DNA from: Niabella sp.
Lineage (GTDB): Bacteria; Bacteroidota; Bacteroidia; Chitinophagales; Chitinophagaceae
DNA: 64,000 bases
Direction of reading: 5' to 3'
Assembly (NCBI RefSeq): GCF_030150205.1
Contig: NZ_JASLGT010000011.1
Span: 1 to 64,000 of the forward strand
This document shows, one piece after another, positions 1-9,097 of this stretch; position 1 is the stretch's first letter, and each line of letters opens with the position of its first letter. The notes under the pieces were generated by a model. It had not been told where the DNA came from and did not search any database. It was given only the letters and a program-made list of their open reading frames with translations. Made by a program: the position numbers and the translations under genes.

Positions 1-56
1 CCGGTAGCCCTTTGAAACTGAGCAGCCGAAAGATTCCCGATTTGTTTATAGCGCAT
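1..56 (-). CDS. Partial N-terminus of a gene leaving the left edge
   Basis: Reading leftwards from an ATG at 56-54, the frame stays open to the window edge and gives MRYKQIGNLSAAQFQRAT. A perfect Bacteroidota -7 element lies only two bases upstream on the same strand, so a transcript from it would be almost leaderless. The start resembles N-termini of some Bacteroidota IS transposases ('M-[RK]-Y-x(2)-[IVL]-x(2)-L-...-F-x-R'), but 18 residues cannot support an assignment. Confidence 0.35.
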   Translation of the reverse strand, partial: MRYKQIGNLSAAQFQRAT

Positions 57-58
57 CA

Positions 59-66
59 CAAAGGTA
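59..66 (-). promoter_or_regulatory. -7 promoter element facing left
   Basis: The minus strand reads TACCTTTG, an exact match to the Bacteroidota -7 consensus TAnnTTTG. No clear -33 TTTG lies at the usual 19-20 bp spacing. It would serve the partial gene that runs off the left edge. Confidence 0.4.
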
Positions 67-135
67 AAACCAATTTACCCCAACTTCATATCAAAAACTT
101 TTACACCAATGTGAATTTCGAATTATGAAAGAGGT

Positions 136-957
136 CTAATGCCCGCCAAAAAGCCAGGCGTGTAACAACAGCGGATAAAGCTGCGTATAGGGTAACCGTT
201 GTTGCCATCCGGGTTGCAGCGGGTAGGTTTGATGATAAGCACGGTAAAAGCTGGTATCAAATCCTCCAAACAGACAGGTCATACCGATGTCCATTTCCCG
301 GTGACCATAATATACGGCGGGATCAAACAGCGCCGGTGTACCATCCGGCAAAAACAGCAGGTTTCCGCTCCATAGGTCGCCATGAAGGAGGGCCGGCGGT
401 TCTTCAGGGAAAAGATCCGGCAGCCGTTGGCAGAAAACTCGGGCATTCGCCAGGTCTGTTCGATCCAGTTTCCCTGTCTCTATAAGTGACCGGACCATGG
501 GAAGGATCCGGCAGTTACCGTAAAACTCCGGCCAGGTTGCCGTAGGGGTATTTTCCTGGGGCCATACCGCCAGGTAATTGTGCTCTTCGAGGCCAAAAAA
601 GGGTTGTGGGCTCCGGTGCATTTTTGCCAGGCCCTGGCCCAGTAATTCCCAGGAAGTTTGTACAGGGGGATGGGCATCCAGCCATTCCAGCAGCAGGTAT
701 TGATCGGGGCCTGCTTCGCCTGATTTCAGTGGTGCCGGCACCCGGAACGCACCAGTATGGGCGAGTTTGCGCAGGCCGGAGGCCTCTTTTTCAAATAGTC
801 CCGGGCAGGTCTGGCGCTTATTGATCTTAAGAAAATAGGTTGAGTGGTTCCAATGTAAACAGCAGGCGCGGTTAATATCACCTCCCTGAACCGGATGACA
901 GGCGGCTCCGGGCATTTCCAGCTGATCAAGAATGGCATTGGGGACCATAAGCGGCAA
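136..957 (-). CDS. Fructosamine kinase family protein (ketosamine-3-kinase-like)
   Basis: Predicted cytosolic kinase of the fructosamine/ketosamine-3-kinase family, which phosphorylates sugar-derived adducts on protein amines so that they fall off (deglycation); the exact substrate is unknown. The APH-like fold is supported by an N-lobe Lys in YFLKINKR (about residue 45), the hinge LLLEWL, the catalytic loop HGDLWSGN (about 192-199) and the metal-binding DPAVYYGHREMDIGMT. It ends at LFGGH, where relatives usually continue about 15 residues past LFGG, so the C-terminus is slightly short. The start is either M1 or M4 (at 948). It is divergent from the kinase gene at 1260 and has no operon partner in the window. 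Confidence 0.88.
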   Translation of the reverse strand: MPLMVPNAILDQLEMPGAACHPVQGGDINRACCLHWNHSTYFLKINKRQTCPGLFEKEASGLRKLAHTGAFRVPAPLKSGEAGPDQYLLLEWLDAHPPVQTSWELLGQGLAKMHRSPQPFFGLEEHNYLAVWPQENTPTATWPEFYGNCRILPMVRSLIETGKLDRTDLANARVFCQRLPDLFPEEPPALLHGDLWSGNLLFLPDGTPALFDPAVYYGHREMDIGMTCLFGGFDTSFYRAYHQTYPLQPGWQQRLPYTQLYPLLLHAWLFGGH

Positions 958-1259
958 GTTAAAACAGATTTTTGAAACCGCCGGTTGCCGTCACTAACCG
1001 TTTTGAACACACCGTTCACCGGTTTTATCCCAATTTTAAGGGTTCGGAGACAAAAGGGCTGTTATTTTACAGGTTACTATCAGGGGAAATGGGTATTATA
1101 AATGAGGCTGTTCAGTTTTTTAAAAAGGGCTGTCTGGCTATTGAATGTTCGAAATGAGCGCGCTATGGCAGTTCCAAATATTTAAAGTAAGTTTGGAATA
1201 TCATTGGCTGGCGTATTTGTGGGGATTATTATAAGCAGATCAAGCAAGTAAAATAAGGC
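958..1259. other. Intergenic region between divergent genes
   Basis: These 302 bp separate the leftward fructosamine kinase gene from the rightward Ser/Thr kinase gene. Small open frames here (for example 972-1157, plus) have no recognisable features. The promoters of both genes should lie here, but I see no clean TTTG/TAnnTTTG pair. Confidence 0.5.
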
Positions 1260-2777
1260 ATGGAGAATACAACCATCAACGGTTATAAGCTGAAGTATAA
1301 ATTGGGCGAGGGAGGTATGGCCGAAGTTTGGTATGCAGAAAACTACCTGCAAAAGCCTGCTGCCGTGAAGGTACTTCAAAAGCGTTTCTGCGGAATGCCC
1401 GAAGTGGTGGCCCGTTTTGAAAATGAGGCCCGGCTGATGGTGCACCTGAATCATCCGCATATCCGGAACATTTATGATTATTCCACCGTAGATGGCTGTC
1501 CATGTATGATCATGGAATACCTGGAGGGCAGGGATCTGGCGCAAAGGATGAAGGAGGGTTCCCGTTTTTCTAACCTGCAACTCATCACCTGGTGGAACGA
1601 CCTGGTAGATGCACTCCAGTATACACATCGTAAAAATATCATTCACCGGGATATAAAACCCTCCAATCTTTTTCTGACGGAAGACGGGCAGATCAAGATC
1701 CTGGATTTTGGGATTGCCAAACTGCGCGATAATGTAACCGTAACCCAAACCGGTTCCCGGATGGGAACGCTCATGTATATGAGTCCGGAGCAGGTATACG
1801 ATGTAAAAACGCTTTCCTATAAAACCGATATTTATTCCCTTGCGGTAACCTTTTATCATCTCGTTAGCGGAACGGCCCCTTATGATGCTTCCAGGATATC
1901 CGATTTTGAGATCCAGGAGCATATCGTACGTAAAAATATAGATACTTCAATGCTCCCGGAGCCCTGGCGGGGATTGCTTCCCTTATACCTGGGTAAAAAT
2001 CCCGAAGACCGGAAAGAACTCCGGAAACTGGATGCCGGAGCTATAAAGAGCGACGAAACGATCGTATTTACCCCGGTACCTCCGCAACCCATCGAAACGA
2101 TTTATCCGCCGCTATCCACACATCCCGCAAAAAAAACCGGCTCCAATCGTTTTGGATACATCTTCCTGGTTTTCCTGGTTGTAAGCGGATTGATTGTTTT
2201 TGCACTGAACAAGGATGAGATCCTGTCGATGTTTGGCGTAACTCCCGATACCAAAAAGCCCGAAACCGAAATGCCGGCTCCAAAGCCCCGTCAGAAAAAG
2301 CAAGAGCTGCCGGAGCCACAGCTGATCCAGCCGGAAGATACGGTTGCTGCTCAAAATGACACCATGACGTCTACCCAGGAGGTTACCAGTGAGGACCTGG
2401 GACAAAAAGAGGCGGCCATTAAAAACAGGATCAACGATTATTACCGCACGCGGCAGGATTGTGGTAGTTTGTCTCAGTTTTTCAGAGACACCGTGCAGCA
2501 GTATTATAACCGGTCGAATGAGTTGCTGACCCGCATTCAAAAAGAATGTGTGGCCTATCATGGAAAATGGCGGTTTACGGAAGCGGATATCACCAATTCG
2601 TCTTATGTGTTTACCTATAATCCCAATGGGAATACTTATGTAGATTTTAGTATGTTGTATAAGATAAAGCAAAACGATGAGGATGACTGGACGCCGTATA
2701 ACATTGATGTATCGGTGGTATTTGATAAACAAATGAAAATTGTGCGGATCGTGGAGCGAAGGATTGAGAAGCTATAA
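1260..2777 (+). CDS. Membrane-anchored Ser/Thr protein kinase (PknB-like)
   Basis: Hanks-type Ser/Thr kinase with a cytosolic catalytic domain and an extracytoplasmic C-terminal part. The sequence shows a glycine loop GEGGMAEVW (16-24), AVK Lys37, Glu56, the catalytic loop HRDIKPSN (H129, D131, N136), DFG at 149-151, an activation segment with a GTLMYMSPE signature, and DIYSLAV. One membrane segment follows at about 297-316 (FGYIFLVFLVVSGLIVFAL). The outer region starts with a Pro/Glu/Lys-rich linker and ends in about 125 residues that I do not recognise; no PASTA repeats are visible. It is the first gene of a co-directional block with FHA, PP2C and SEDS-PBP genes, suggesting it phosphorylates those partners. 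All catalytic residues are intact. Confidence 0.93.
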   Translation: MENTTINGYKLKYKLGEGGMAEVWYAENYLQKPAAVKVLQKRFCGMPEVVARFENEARLMVHLNHPHIRNIYDYSTVDGCPCMIMEYLEGRDLAQRMKEGSRFSNLQLITWWNDLVDALQYTHRKNIIHRDIKPSNLFLTEDGQIKILDFGIAKLRDNVTVTQTGSRMGTLMYMSPEQVYDVKTLSYKTDIYSLAVTFYHLVSGTAPYDASRISDFEIQEHIVRKNIDTSMLPEPWRGLLPLYLGKNPEDRKELRKLDAGAIKSDETIVFTPVPPQPIETIYPPLSTHPAKKTGSNRFGYIFLVFLVVSGLIVFALNKDEILSMFGVTPDTKKPETEMPAPKPRQKKQELPEPQLIQPEDTVAAQNDTMTSTQEVTSEDLGQKEAAIKNRINDYYRTRQDCGSLSQFFRDTVQQYYNRSNELLTRIQKECVAYHGKWRFTEADITNSSYVFTYNPNGNTYVDFSMLYKIKQNDEDDWTPYNIDVSVVFDKQMKIVRIVERRIEKL

Positions 2778-2848
2778 AGAGTGAACAGGGAACGCTGAAT
2801 AGTGCATAAGAAGTGGAGTTTGTTTTATTGAAATTTCAAATTGATAAT

Positions 2849-3796
2849 ATGTTTGATAAATTAAAAAGATGGCTGTTGCCGGATGAAGAGGAGGAAGAAG
2901 AGGTACGGTTAACCAACCAGGCGCTGGTAGATCAGATATTGATCTCTTTTAAAGAAACGGTGGAACGGGAATCCTTCAACAAACGGATGATGTATGACTG
3001 CAGCTACCTCATCCTGATGCGGCCGGAGGACTACAAACATGCAGAACTTCGGCTGGCCGGTATTACCGAAGGGATCCTGGATGAGTTTTACGACTATATT
3101 AATCAGCGTAAAGATCAATATCCCCGTTACGAGCCCATCGGAAGCTTTTGGGATTTTCAGTATTGCCCGGCAGAACGCGGAGTAGATAACCGCGAGATTG
3201 AGCCGGGCACCATCCAGGTGGTTAGCACGCCCACTTCAGAAAAGTCCTGGTCGGAGCTTTCGTCTGAGCATATCAAGGTATCAGTAAGCAGTAAGCATTC
3301 AAAGTACTCAAAATATGATCTGAACCCTACCACCTTTTCCAATATCGATATTTTATCCAAAGGTCATTTCCGGGTGAAGTTCCGGAAAGAATTCCTGGGG
3401 GATTTTACATCGGTGCAGGCGCCGCCCGCGGGTTCGCGTAACAGCGTTGCTCCGGATAAGCTGGCTACCATTCAGTTTGTACTGAACAAGCAGCGGTATA
3501 GTTTTCCGATGCGCGAAAAACAGTTGAAAATTACAAAAGCCATCGACGGAATGACGAGTACGGCCACTTTGCTATGTATTAATGAGCCCAGCGGAAGTTT
3601 GCAAAAAGAGCATATGATGATCCGGTATGATGATGCGGCAAGAGCGTTCTATATCGCATTATTTGCAGATGCATTTGTAAATGAACAAAAGCTGGAGTTG
3701 AGCCGTGTGGGAGAACAGCCGGCATGGCATCCGCTTAAAAGCGAGTCTACTATTGTGTGCGGGATCTTTCAGCTGGATTTTAAAGCGGCGGTATAG
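2849..3796 (+). CDS. FhaA-like signalling protein with degenerate FHA-like end
   Basis: A 315-residue cytosolic protein. The frame extends upstream to a GTG at 2813, but the ATG at 2849 is preferred because it gives an amphipathic start (MFDKLKRWLLPDEEEEEE) like that of the FHA protein at 9228. Residues about 25-110 resemble in pattern the actinobacterial FhaA N-terminal domain (DUF3662): a predicted strand, a 'PEDY' turn, then a helix ending in a 'YEPIG-F' segment. The last 100 residues look like an FHA fold (LQKEHMMI, then a strand and FVNEQKL) but lack the Gly-Arg and Ser-x-x-His phosphothreonine signature. Probable adaptor downstream of the kinase; both domain assignments are inference from pattern. 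Confidence 0.75.
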   Translation: MFDKLKRWLLPDEEEEEEVRLTNQALVDQILISFKETVERESFNKRMMYDCSYLILMRPEDYKHAELRLAGITEGILDEFYDYINQRKDQYPRYEPIGSFWDFQYCPAERGVDNREIEPGTIQVVSTPTSEKSWSELSSEHIKVSVSSKHSKYSKYDLNPTTFSNIDILSKGHFRVKFRKEFLGDFTSVQAPPAGSRNSVAPDKLATIQFVLNKQRYSFPMREKQLKITKAIDGMTSTATLLCINEPSGSLQKEHMMIRYDDAARAFYIALFADAFVNEQKLELSRVGEQPAWHPLKSESTIVCGIFQLDFKAAV

Positions 3797-3846
3797 CCGG
3801 TTCCGGTTGGCGGATCTGTTATTTTAATTTCTAATTCTGGGAAACT

Positions 3847-3912
3847 ATGCTGGGTACTGTAATGCTGATTTTTATCATCCTGGTGTTTCTGTTACAATCT
3901 AAAGTGAAATAA
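3847..3912 (+). CDS. 21-residue single-pass membrane peptide
   Basis: A short ORF reading MLGTVMLIFIILVFLLQSKVK, that is one hydrophobic helix (residues 2-16) with a basic C-terminal tail (SKVK). Its TAA stop overlaps the ATG of the phosphatase gene by one base (TAATG), a classic arrangement for translational coupling. It could be a real small membrane protein, comparable in size to KdpF, or simply a leader ORF that delivers ribosomes to the phosphatase start. No homologue is known to me. Confidence 0.5.
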   Translation: MLGTVMLIFIILVFLLQSKVK

Positions 3913-5033
3913 TGAGCAGGACGGTCGTTTTATACGGACAAACGGATCTGGGCCGCAAGCGGGAGGAGAATGAAGATAATTTCATAGCAGTTCCGGAGCT
4001 TTGGGCAACGCCTTCCCGTGCGCTGGCTGGCGCTATTGATGGCGTAGGAGGCTATGAAGGCGGGGCTGAAGCGGCCCTGATTGCCAAAGAAACCATCGAA
4101 GGATATTTGCAGCATTTTAGTTTCGGCGCGCCACAACAGCTGCTGAAAGAAGCAGCCATTGCTGCCAATAATAAGATCTTTGAGCAACGGAGGGAGAACG
4201 AAGCGCTCAACCGCATGAGCTGTGTGTTTTCGGTGGCGGTGCTGGATGCAGATAAAGAAATGATGTATGTGGCCCATGTGGGCGATAGCCGTGGTTATGT
4301 ATACCGGAACGGAAGCATGCTAAAAATCACCCGTGATCATTCCTCCGTGGGAATGAAGGAAGACAGCGGTTATCTTACCGAGGCGGAGGCCATGCAGCAT
4401 CCGCGCCGGAATGAGATTAGCAAAATGGCGGGGGATCTATTCCTGGATGCTGAAGACTCCAATCAGTATTTTGATATCGGGGAGCATAGCTTTTTGCCGG
4501 GAGATATTGCACTATTTTGTTCCGACGGTCTCACCGACCTGGTAACACAGGCGCAGATGGCAGAAATACTGTCTTCGTCCGGATCGCTTCCGCTTAAAAC
4601 ACAGCAGCTGATCGATAAGGCCAATGAATTGGGGGGGAAAGATAATATCACCGTAGTACTGGCTACGTATACGGCAGCCAAAAAACCGGGACGTAAAAGA
4701 ACCAGGGAGGCCATCGAGATCCCGATTGCAGCACCCGATTATGAATCCAATGAAGCAATGCCCGTTATGCATACAACTTCCTCCAAAAAAAAAATAAACA
4801 TATGGCCCGTGATCATCGCATTTATCGTTGGCTTTTTGATGAATTGGACGGGAACTAAATCCTTTTTTGCAACAAAAGAGCAACCCGCAATCGTACCGGA
4901 TCCGACGATTGTTCCGGTAGATAGTTTGCCGATAACAGACAGCGCCCGGTTGCGGCAACTGGACACATTGATTAACGCAACGGATACCATCTACCGGGAT
5001 AGTGTTCGCCGCAATGCACTGCAAGGTTATTAA
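3912..5033 (+). CDS. Membrane-anchored PP2C-type Ser/Thr phosphatase (PstP-like)
   Basis: Metal-dependent PPM/PP2C phosphatase that would reverse phosphorylation by the neighbouring kinases. Motifs in order: REENEDNF (metal-binding Asp22), AIDGVGG (Asp43-Gly44), VGDSRGY, an ITRDHS segment, LFCSDGLTD, and GGKDNITVV with the last metal Asp. The catalytic domain covers about 1-250. A linker and one membrane helix follow (about 296-314, IWPVIIAFIVGFLMNW), then about 55 outer residues rich in Asp and Pro. The layout matches actinobacterial PstP. It starts one base inside the stop of the small ORF and ends 3 bases before the SEDS-PBP gene, so these are almost certainly one transcript. Confidence 0.95.
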   Translation: MSRTVVLYGQTDLGRKREENEDNFIAVPELWATPSRALAGAIDGVGGYEGGAEAALIAKETIEGYLQHFSFGAPQQLLKEAAIAANNKIFEQRRENEALNRMSCVFSVAVLDADKEMMYVAHVGDSRGYVYRNGSMLKITRDHSSVGMKEDSGYLTEAEAMQHPRRNEISKMAGDLFLDAEDSNQYFDIGEHSFLPGDIALFCSDGLTDLVTQAQMAEILSSSGSLPLKTQQLIDKANELGGKDNITVVLATYTAAKKPGRKRTREAIEIPIAAPDYESNEAMPVMHTTSSKKKINIWPVIIAFIVGFLMNWTGTKSFFATKEQPAIVPDPTIVPVDSLPITDSARLRQLDTLINATDTIYRDSVRRNALQGY

Positions 5034-5036
5034 GAA

Positions 5037-8000
5037 ATGAAGAAGAAAGTAACGTTATATCCAAGAAGAATAGAGCGGGTGCTGCTGGCTGCTGTTACCC
5101 TGTTGATCGGCATTATGGCCTTCCAGTATTACCAGCATAAGAAAGAAGATTTTATCAATTCAGATTACGGATATGAAAGCGGGAAAATGGTAAATCTCGT
5201 TGCGCCGGTGCAAGCAGCTACACTGCAGCAGATCTTTGCCAAAGGTGGCTATTTTACGGATGAGGAATACATCCGTTTTATTGCCGGAAAAATAAAAACA
5301 CTGGTAGAAAAACAGGGCGCATTACCTAACCTGGGCGCGCTGAATAAGAACAGTCTGATGATCCCGGCTACGGAGTTTTTAAATACCTCCAGCGAATCCG
5401 GAAAGCTCCGGTTTTTAAATGCGATCACCCAGCTGGATATGGACAGTGCGCTTTATGCCACCGAATTAAAAAGTCCGGCAAAGTACCCGGATGAAGTGGC
5501 CGTGCAGAATACCAAGACAAAATTATCCATTCATGGCAAGGTAAGGCTGGCGGCTTCCGACAGTAGTACGGCACAGGCTGGCGGCGGTGTGTTGGTTAAG
5601 CTAACAGAGATCTTCCCTTCCAATTATTACGATACGCTGAGCGTACAGGCCGGCAATGATCCGGTGGAATTTTTTGCACGTACCAACGAAAACGGATCGT
5701 ATGAGTTTTACAACCTGAAGGAAAACAGCAACTACCGGGTGATGGCGATAAAGCCGGGTTATGATTTTGGTCCGGCAAAAGGTATTGCGGCTATCCAGGG
5801 AGATCAGTCGTTTGATTTCGCGGGAAAAGCACACCGGATCCGTATCCTGGATCGTACAGAATTCCGCCAGATTAAAAGTGATAAGATCTTTACGGTGCGT
5901 ACCCCGGCCGATTTTAAGAAGGAATATCTTACACACCTGGTGTTGTTTGTGCTGGCATTCTGGATCTTTCATTTTGTACTCTGGCTTAAGAACTACCGGA
6001 GCGATCAGTTTATCCTGCCCCTGTTATTTTTTCTTTCCGGTACGGGTATTATTGTACTGTACAGTATGCAGGATCCGCTGCGTGATATCATTCATGGAAG
6101 CGGTATGGCGCGGTGTGTAGCAGGAGTATTGTTGTTCTTTTCCGTGTTGTTGTTCTTCCTGAAGGAACATGCGGTTATGCGTTTTTATCATTCAAAATGG
6201 TTTGATCCGGTATACAACCTGTTGCCGCTATCCGGCGGATTAAAAGCTCCGCGCGGCTATTCCTGGATGCTGCTGTCTATATTCCTGATGGTAATGCTGG
6301 CTTTTATTGGAACGGGGCCGGAAGGCAGCGGTGTAAAAGTAAACCTGTTCGGGTTCCAGGTAAGCGAATTGTCGAAATTCTGCATGGTGGTATTTTTTGC
6401 AGCTTATTTTGCGGTGAATGCAGAATATTTCCGGAACATTCCGGATAACCGCTGGCTAACGCGCAACAACATAAAAATGTTGTTGTTATTTGTTTTCCTG
6501 TTGGGTGTATATGCTTTGTTGGGAGACCTGGGCCCGGCCATTGTTCTTTGCCTTACATTCTTATTCTTTTATGCTTTTGCAAAGGAAGAATTTTTCCAGA
6601 TGGTGCTGGCCGCAGTGATCTATGTAATCCTATTGCTGATTACCTCCCGGTTTATTAATAGTACCCAACATAATTATCTGCCCTTGCTGGCCACCATCGC
6701 CAGCGTGGGAACATTGGGTTATGCGTTCTTCAAAAAGCGGTATGAGTCGGTTGCCTTTATCATTTTGATCATCTCCTCGTTTATCCTGCTGGCGGCGCTG
6801 CCTTTTGAGTTTACGCAGCGCCTGGCGGATCGGAACGGGATGTTTAAGGATATCTGGGAGAACAAACTCATTGGCGGAGACCAGGTGGCGCACGGGATCT
6901 GGTCGCTGAATGCCGGCGGGTTCTTTGGCCAGGGGCTGGGAAAAGGATTTTCAAGTGTAATGCCGGCCTATCATACAGATATGATCCTGGAAAGTATGGG
7001 AGAGGAGCTGGGACTGATTGCATTGATTGCTGTGTTCCTGGCCTTTGGTTTGCTCACCTATCGCTCGCTGCTGGCTGCCCGCCGTACGGGTAAGCCCTTT
7101 CTTTTTTACCTCGTGGCTGGTGTTGCCATTGCCACCATGCTTCAGTTTTTCCTGATCACGGCCGGTACCCTGGGACTGATCCCGCTTACGGGCATTTCTG
7201 TTCCTTTTCTTAGTAAAGGAAATGCGGGTATCATTATTACGCTGGCTGCGTTCCTGGTGGTTGTGTTGCTTTCGAATGAGAAGGGAGATGCCCTGGAAAT
7301 GGACTATGTAAAAAAGAACTATGATAATGTAAATGCCTATGCAATTCTTACCTTTTTTGCAGTATTGGTCTTTTTTATCGGCACCCTGTTCTGGTATCAA
7401 TATAAATCAGATACCTATATTACCAAACCGGCGCTGGTATTGAATCGTAAGGGTGCCTGGCAATACAGCTACAATCCGCGCATCGGGATCTTTTTGCGCG
7501 AGATCCGCTCTGGTAATATCTACGATCGTAATGGTGTATTGCTGGCAACATCCAGCAAGGCCACTTTTGATAAGTTTAAGAATAAGCTGGTTCCTTTAGG
7601 TGCCAACCCTGCGCTATATGCGGAGCAATTGAAACGGGATCAGAACCGGTATTATCCATTTGGTGCCGATCTATTGTTCTGGCTGGGCGATTATAATAAG
7701 GAAATCGCCAACGAAGAGGCGGCGGGTTATGCGGCGGAGTACCGGCATTACACCCTGTTGAAGGGATTTGATGTTACCTATGCCACGGCTCAGAAAACAT
7801 CGGACCGTTACCGGGAAGACCGTTTCCTGCCCGTTACCCAAAAGGAGTCGGAACTGGTGAAATATGATTATAGTGCTCTTGCACCGATTTTAAAAGAAGG
7901 AAAGGACGGCCAGTGGGTGGAGTTGCAAAATAATAAAGACAAAGATATTCAGCTTTCGCTGGATGTGGCACTGAACCAGAAGATCAGCGCGGTGATCCAA

Positions 8001-9080
8001 AACACGGCAGCGTCCAGCCCGTTCCGCACTTCGGTGGTTGCGGTCAATGCAAGTACAGGTGATGTGCTGGCTTCTGCTTCTAACCCGGCACCTTCCTATA
8101 AAGATCTGAAACTGATCAGTAATATTGATCCTTCCGATTACCGTACCATTTTTAAGCAGATCTTCCAGGACCGGGTAGTTGTGCCGCAGGACCTGGGTAT
8201 TACCTTCAATTCGAGGCCGGGATCTACGGTGAAGATCATTGATGCAACTGCAGCCATGAACCAGTATGGCCCGTCTGCTGCGCAGTTCAGTTATTTTGTA
8301 TATCCGGAAGAAGTGATCCATCAGGGTGAACCGGTGAATATGAATGTAGATATGCGTACCGCCATTGTGCACTCCAGCAACGTATATTTTATTAAACTGG
8401 CAAATGATAAAAACCTGCAGGCGTCCTTATTTAATGTATACGATGCATTGGGTATGAATATCCTCAACCGCGGTGGTTTTCATTTTCAACGACCGGAGGA
8501 TTATGACAGCGAAACCTATTTTAAAGAATGGGGTGCTTTTGTGGCCCGGGGTAAAAATATCTTTAACAGCCAGCGGTTAATGAACACGCGAAGAAGACTG
8601 ATGTCGCCCTATTCCGATATTGCCTGGGGACAGGGCGAGCTTTCCGCTACACCGCTGCACCTGGCGAAGATGTCGGGTGCCCTTGCAGACAGCGGGATCT
8701 TACAACCATCCCGTTTCCTGTTTAAAAGCTGGAATAACAAGCTGGTTACACAAAAGGAAACCCCGGTAGCGAGTCAACCGCGGATCGCTGCGTTGATCAG
8801 TGATTTTATGAGGGAACAATCCTCCAAGGTATCCGCGGCATCCGGACTGGAAGTGCATGGGAAAACCGGAAGTCCTGAGCGGGATAAACTGGTAAAGAAA
8901 GGCGAGAAAACGGAGCTGAAGCGCGTTACAGACTCCTGGTACACATTTTTTGTAGCTTCGCCTAAATTAAGGGCGCCGATTGCATTTACGATCCGTATTG
9001 AGGAAATCGGTAATTCGGAGTACGCAAAGACGCTTGCAGTGGATATTTTAAAACAGCTGAAAGGAGCGGGGTATTTTTAA
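5037..9080 (+). CDS. Natural fusion of SEDS glycosyltransferase (RodA/FtsW) and class B PBP
   Basis: A single 1347-residue peptidoglycan synthase. Order: a membrane helix at 15-32; an outer segment (about 33-300) with a carboxypeptidase-regulatory/CNA-B-like beta domain (about 160-250); a polytopic SEDS domain (about 305-760); another membrane helix (about 770-790); a class B PBP linker/dimerisation segment starting with GNIYDRNGVLLA; and a transpeptidase domain (about 955-1347). The SEDS catalytic Asp is present as D648 in AYHTDMILESMGEELG. All three transpeptidase motifs are intact: S1063-T-V-K1066, S1113-S-N1115 and K1276-T-G1278. RodA/FtsW and PBP2/PBP3 are normally separate proteins of about 400 and 600 residues. 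The usual SEDS 'SYGGS' is SKGNA here. Being translated right behind a PP2C gene suggests control by phosphorylation. Confidence 0.95.
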   Translation: MKKKVTLYPRRIERVLLAAVTLLIGIMAFQYYQHKKEDFINSDYGYESGKMVNLVAPVQAATLQQIFAKGGYFTDEEYIRFIAGKIKTLVEKQGALPNLGALNKNSLMIPATEFLNTSSESGKLRFLNAITQLDMDSALYATELKSPAKYPDEVAVQNTKTKLSIHGKVRLAASDSSTAQAGGGVLVKLTEIFPSNYYDTLSVQAGNDPVEFFARTNENGSYEFYNLKENSNYRVMAIKPGYDFGPAKGIAAIQGDQSFDFAGKAHRIRILDRTEFRQIKSDKIFTVRTPADFKKEYLTHLVLFVLAFWIFHFVLWLKNYRSDQFILPLLFFLSGTGIIVLYSMQDPLRDIIHGSGMARCVAGVLLFFSVLLFFLKEHAVMRFYHSKWFDPVYNLLPLSGGLKAPRGYSWMLLSIFLMVMLAFIGTGPEGSGVKVNLFGFQVSELSKFCMVVFFAAYFAVNAEYFRNIPDNRWLTRNNIKMLLLFVFLLGVYALLGDLGPAIVLCLTFLFFYAFAKEEFFQMVLAAVIYVILLLITSRFINSTQHNYLPLLATIASVGTLGYAFFKKRYESVAFIILIISSFILLAALPFEFTQRLADRNGMFKDIWENKLIGGDQVAHGIWSLNAGGFFGQGLGKGFSSVMPAYHTDMILESMGEELGLIALIAVFLAFGLLTYRSLLAARRTGKPFLFYLVAGVAIATMLQFFLITAGTLGLIPLTGISVPFLSKGNAGIIITLAAFLVVVLLSNEKGDALEMDYVKKNYDNVNAYAILTFFAVLVFFIGTLFWYQYKSDTYITKPALVLNRKGAWQYSYNPRIGIFLREIRSGNIYDRNGVLLATSSKATFDKFKNKLVPLGANPALYAEQLKRDQNRYYPFGADLLFWLGDYNKEIANEEAAGYAAEYRHYTLLKGFDVTYATAQKTSDRYREDRFLPVTQKESELVKYDYSALAPILKEGKDGQWVELQNNKDKDIQLSLDVALNQKISAVIQNTAASSPFRTSVVAVNASTGDVLASASNPAPSYKDLKLISNIDPSDYRTIFKQIFQDRVVVPQDLGITFNSRPGSTVKIIDATAAMNQYGPSAAQFSYFVYPEEVIHQGEPVNMNVDMRTAIVHSSNVYFIKLANDKNLQASLFNVYDALGMNILNRGGFHFQRPEDYDSETYFKEWGAFVARGKNIFNSQRLMNTRRRLMSPYSDIAWGQGELSATPLHLAKMSGALADSGILQPSRFLFKSWNNKLVTQKETPVASQPRIAALISDFMREQSSKVSAASGLEVHGKTGSPERDKLVKKGEKTELKRVTDSWYTFFVASPKLRAPIAFTIRIEEIGNSEYAKTLAVDILKQLKGAGYF

Positions 9081-9097
9081 GGCAAGGTATGTAGCTA

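Noticed and set aside
972..1157. 61-codon plus-strand frame upstream of the first kinase
   Set aside because: No motif, no promoter and an unlike-protein composition; most likely chance.
1182..1922. 246-codon antisense frame within the first kinase gene
   Set aside because: It mirrors a clear kinase coding region with all catalytic motifs; no independent evidence for the reverse frame.
5037..9080. Two adjacent genes (rodA and pbpA) wrongly merged
   Set aside because: The frame is continuous through the linker at about residues 755-800, with a membrane helix and a normal PBP start motif and no stop or start-like break there.
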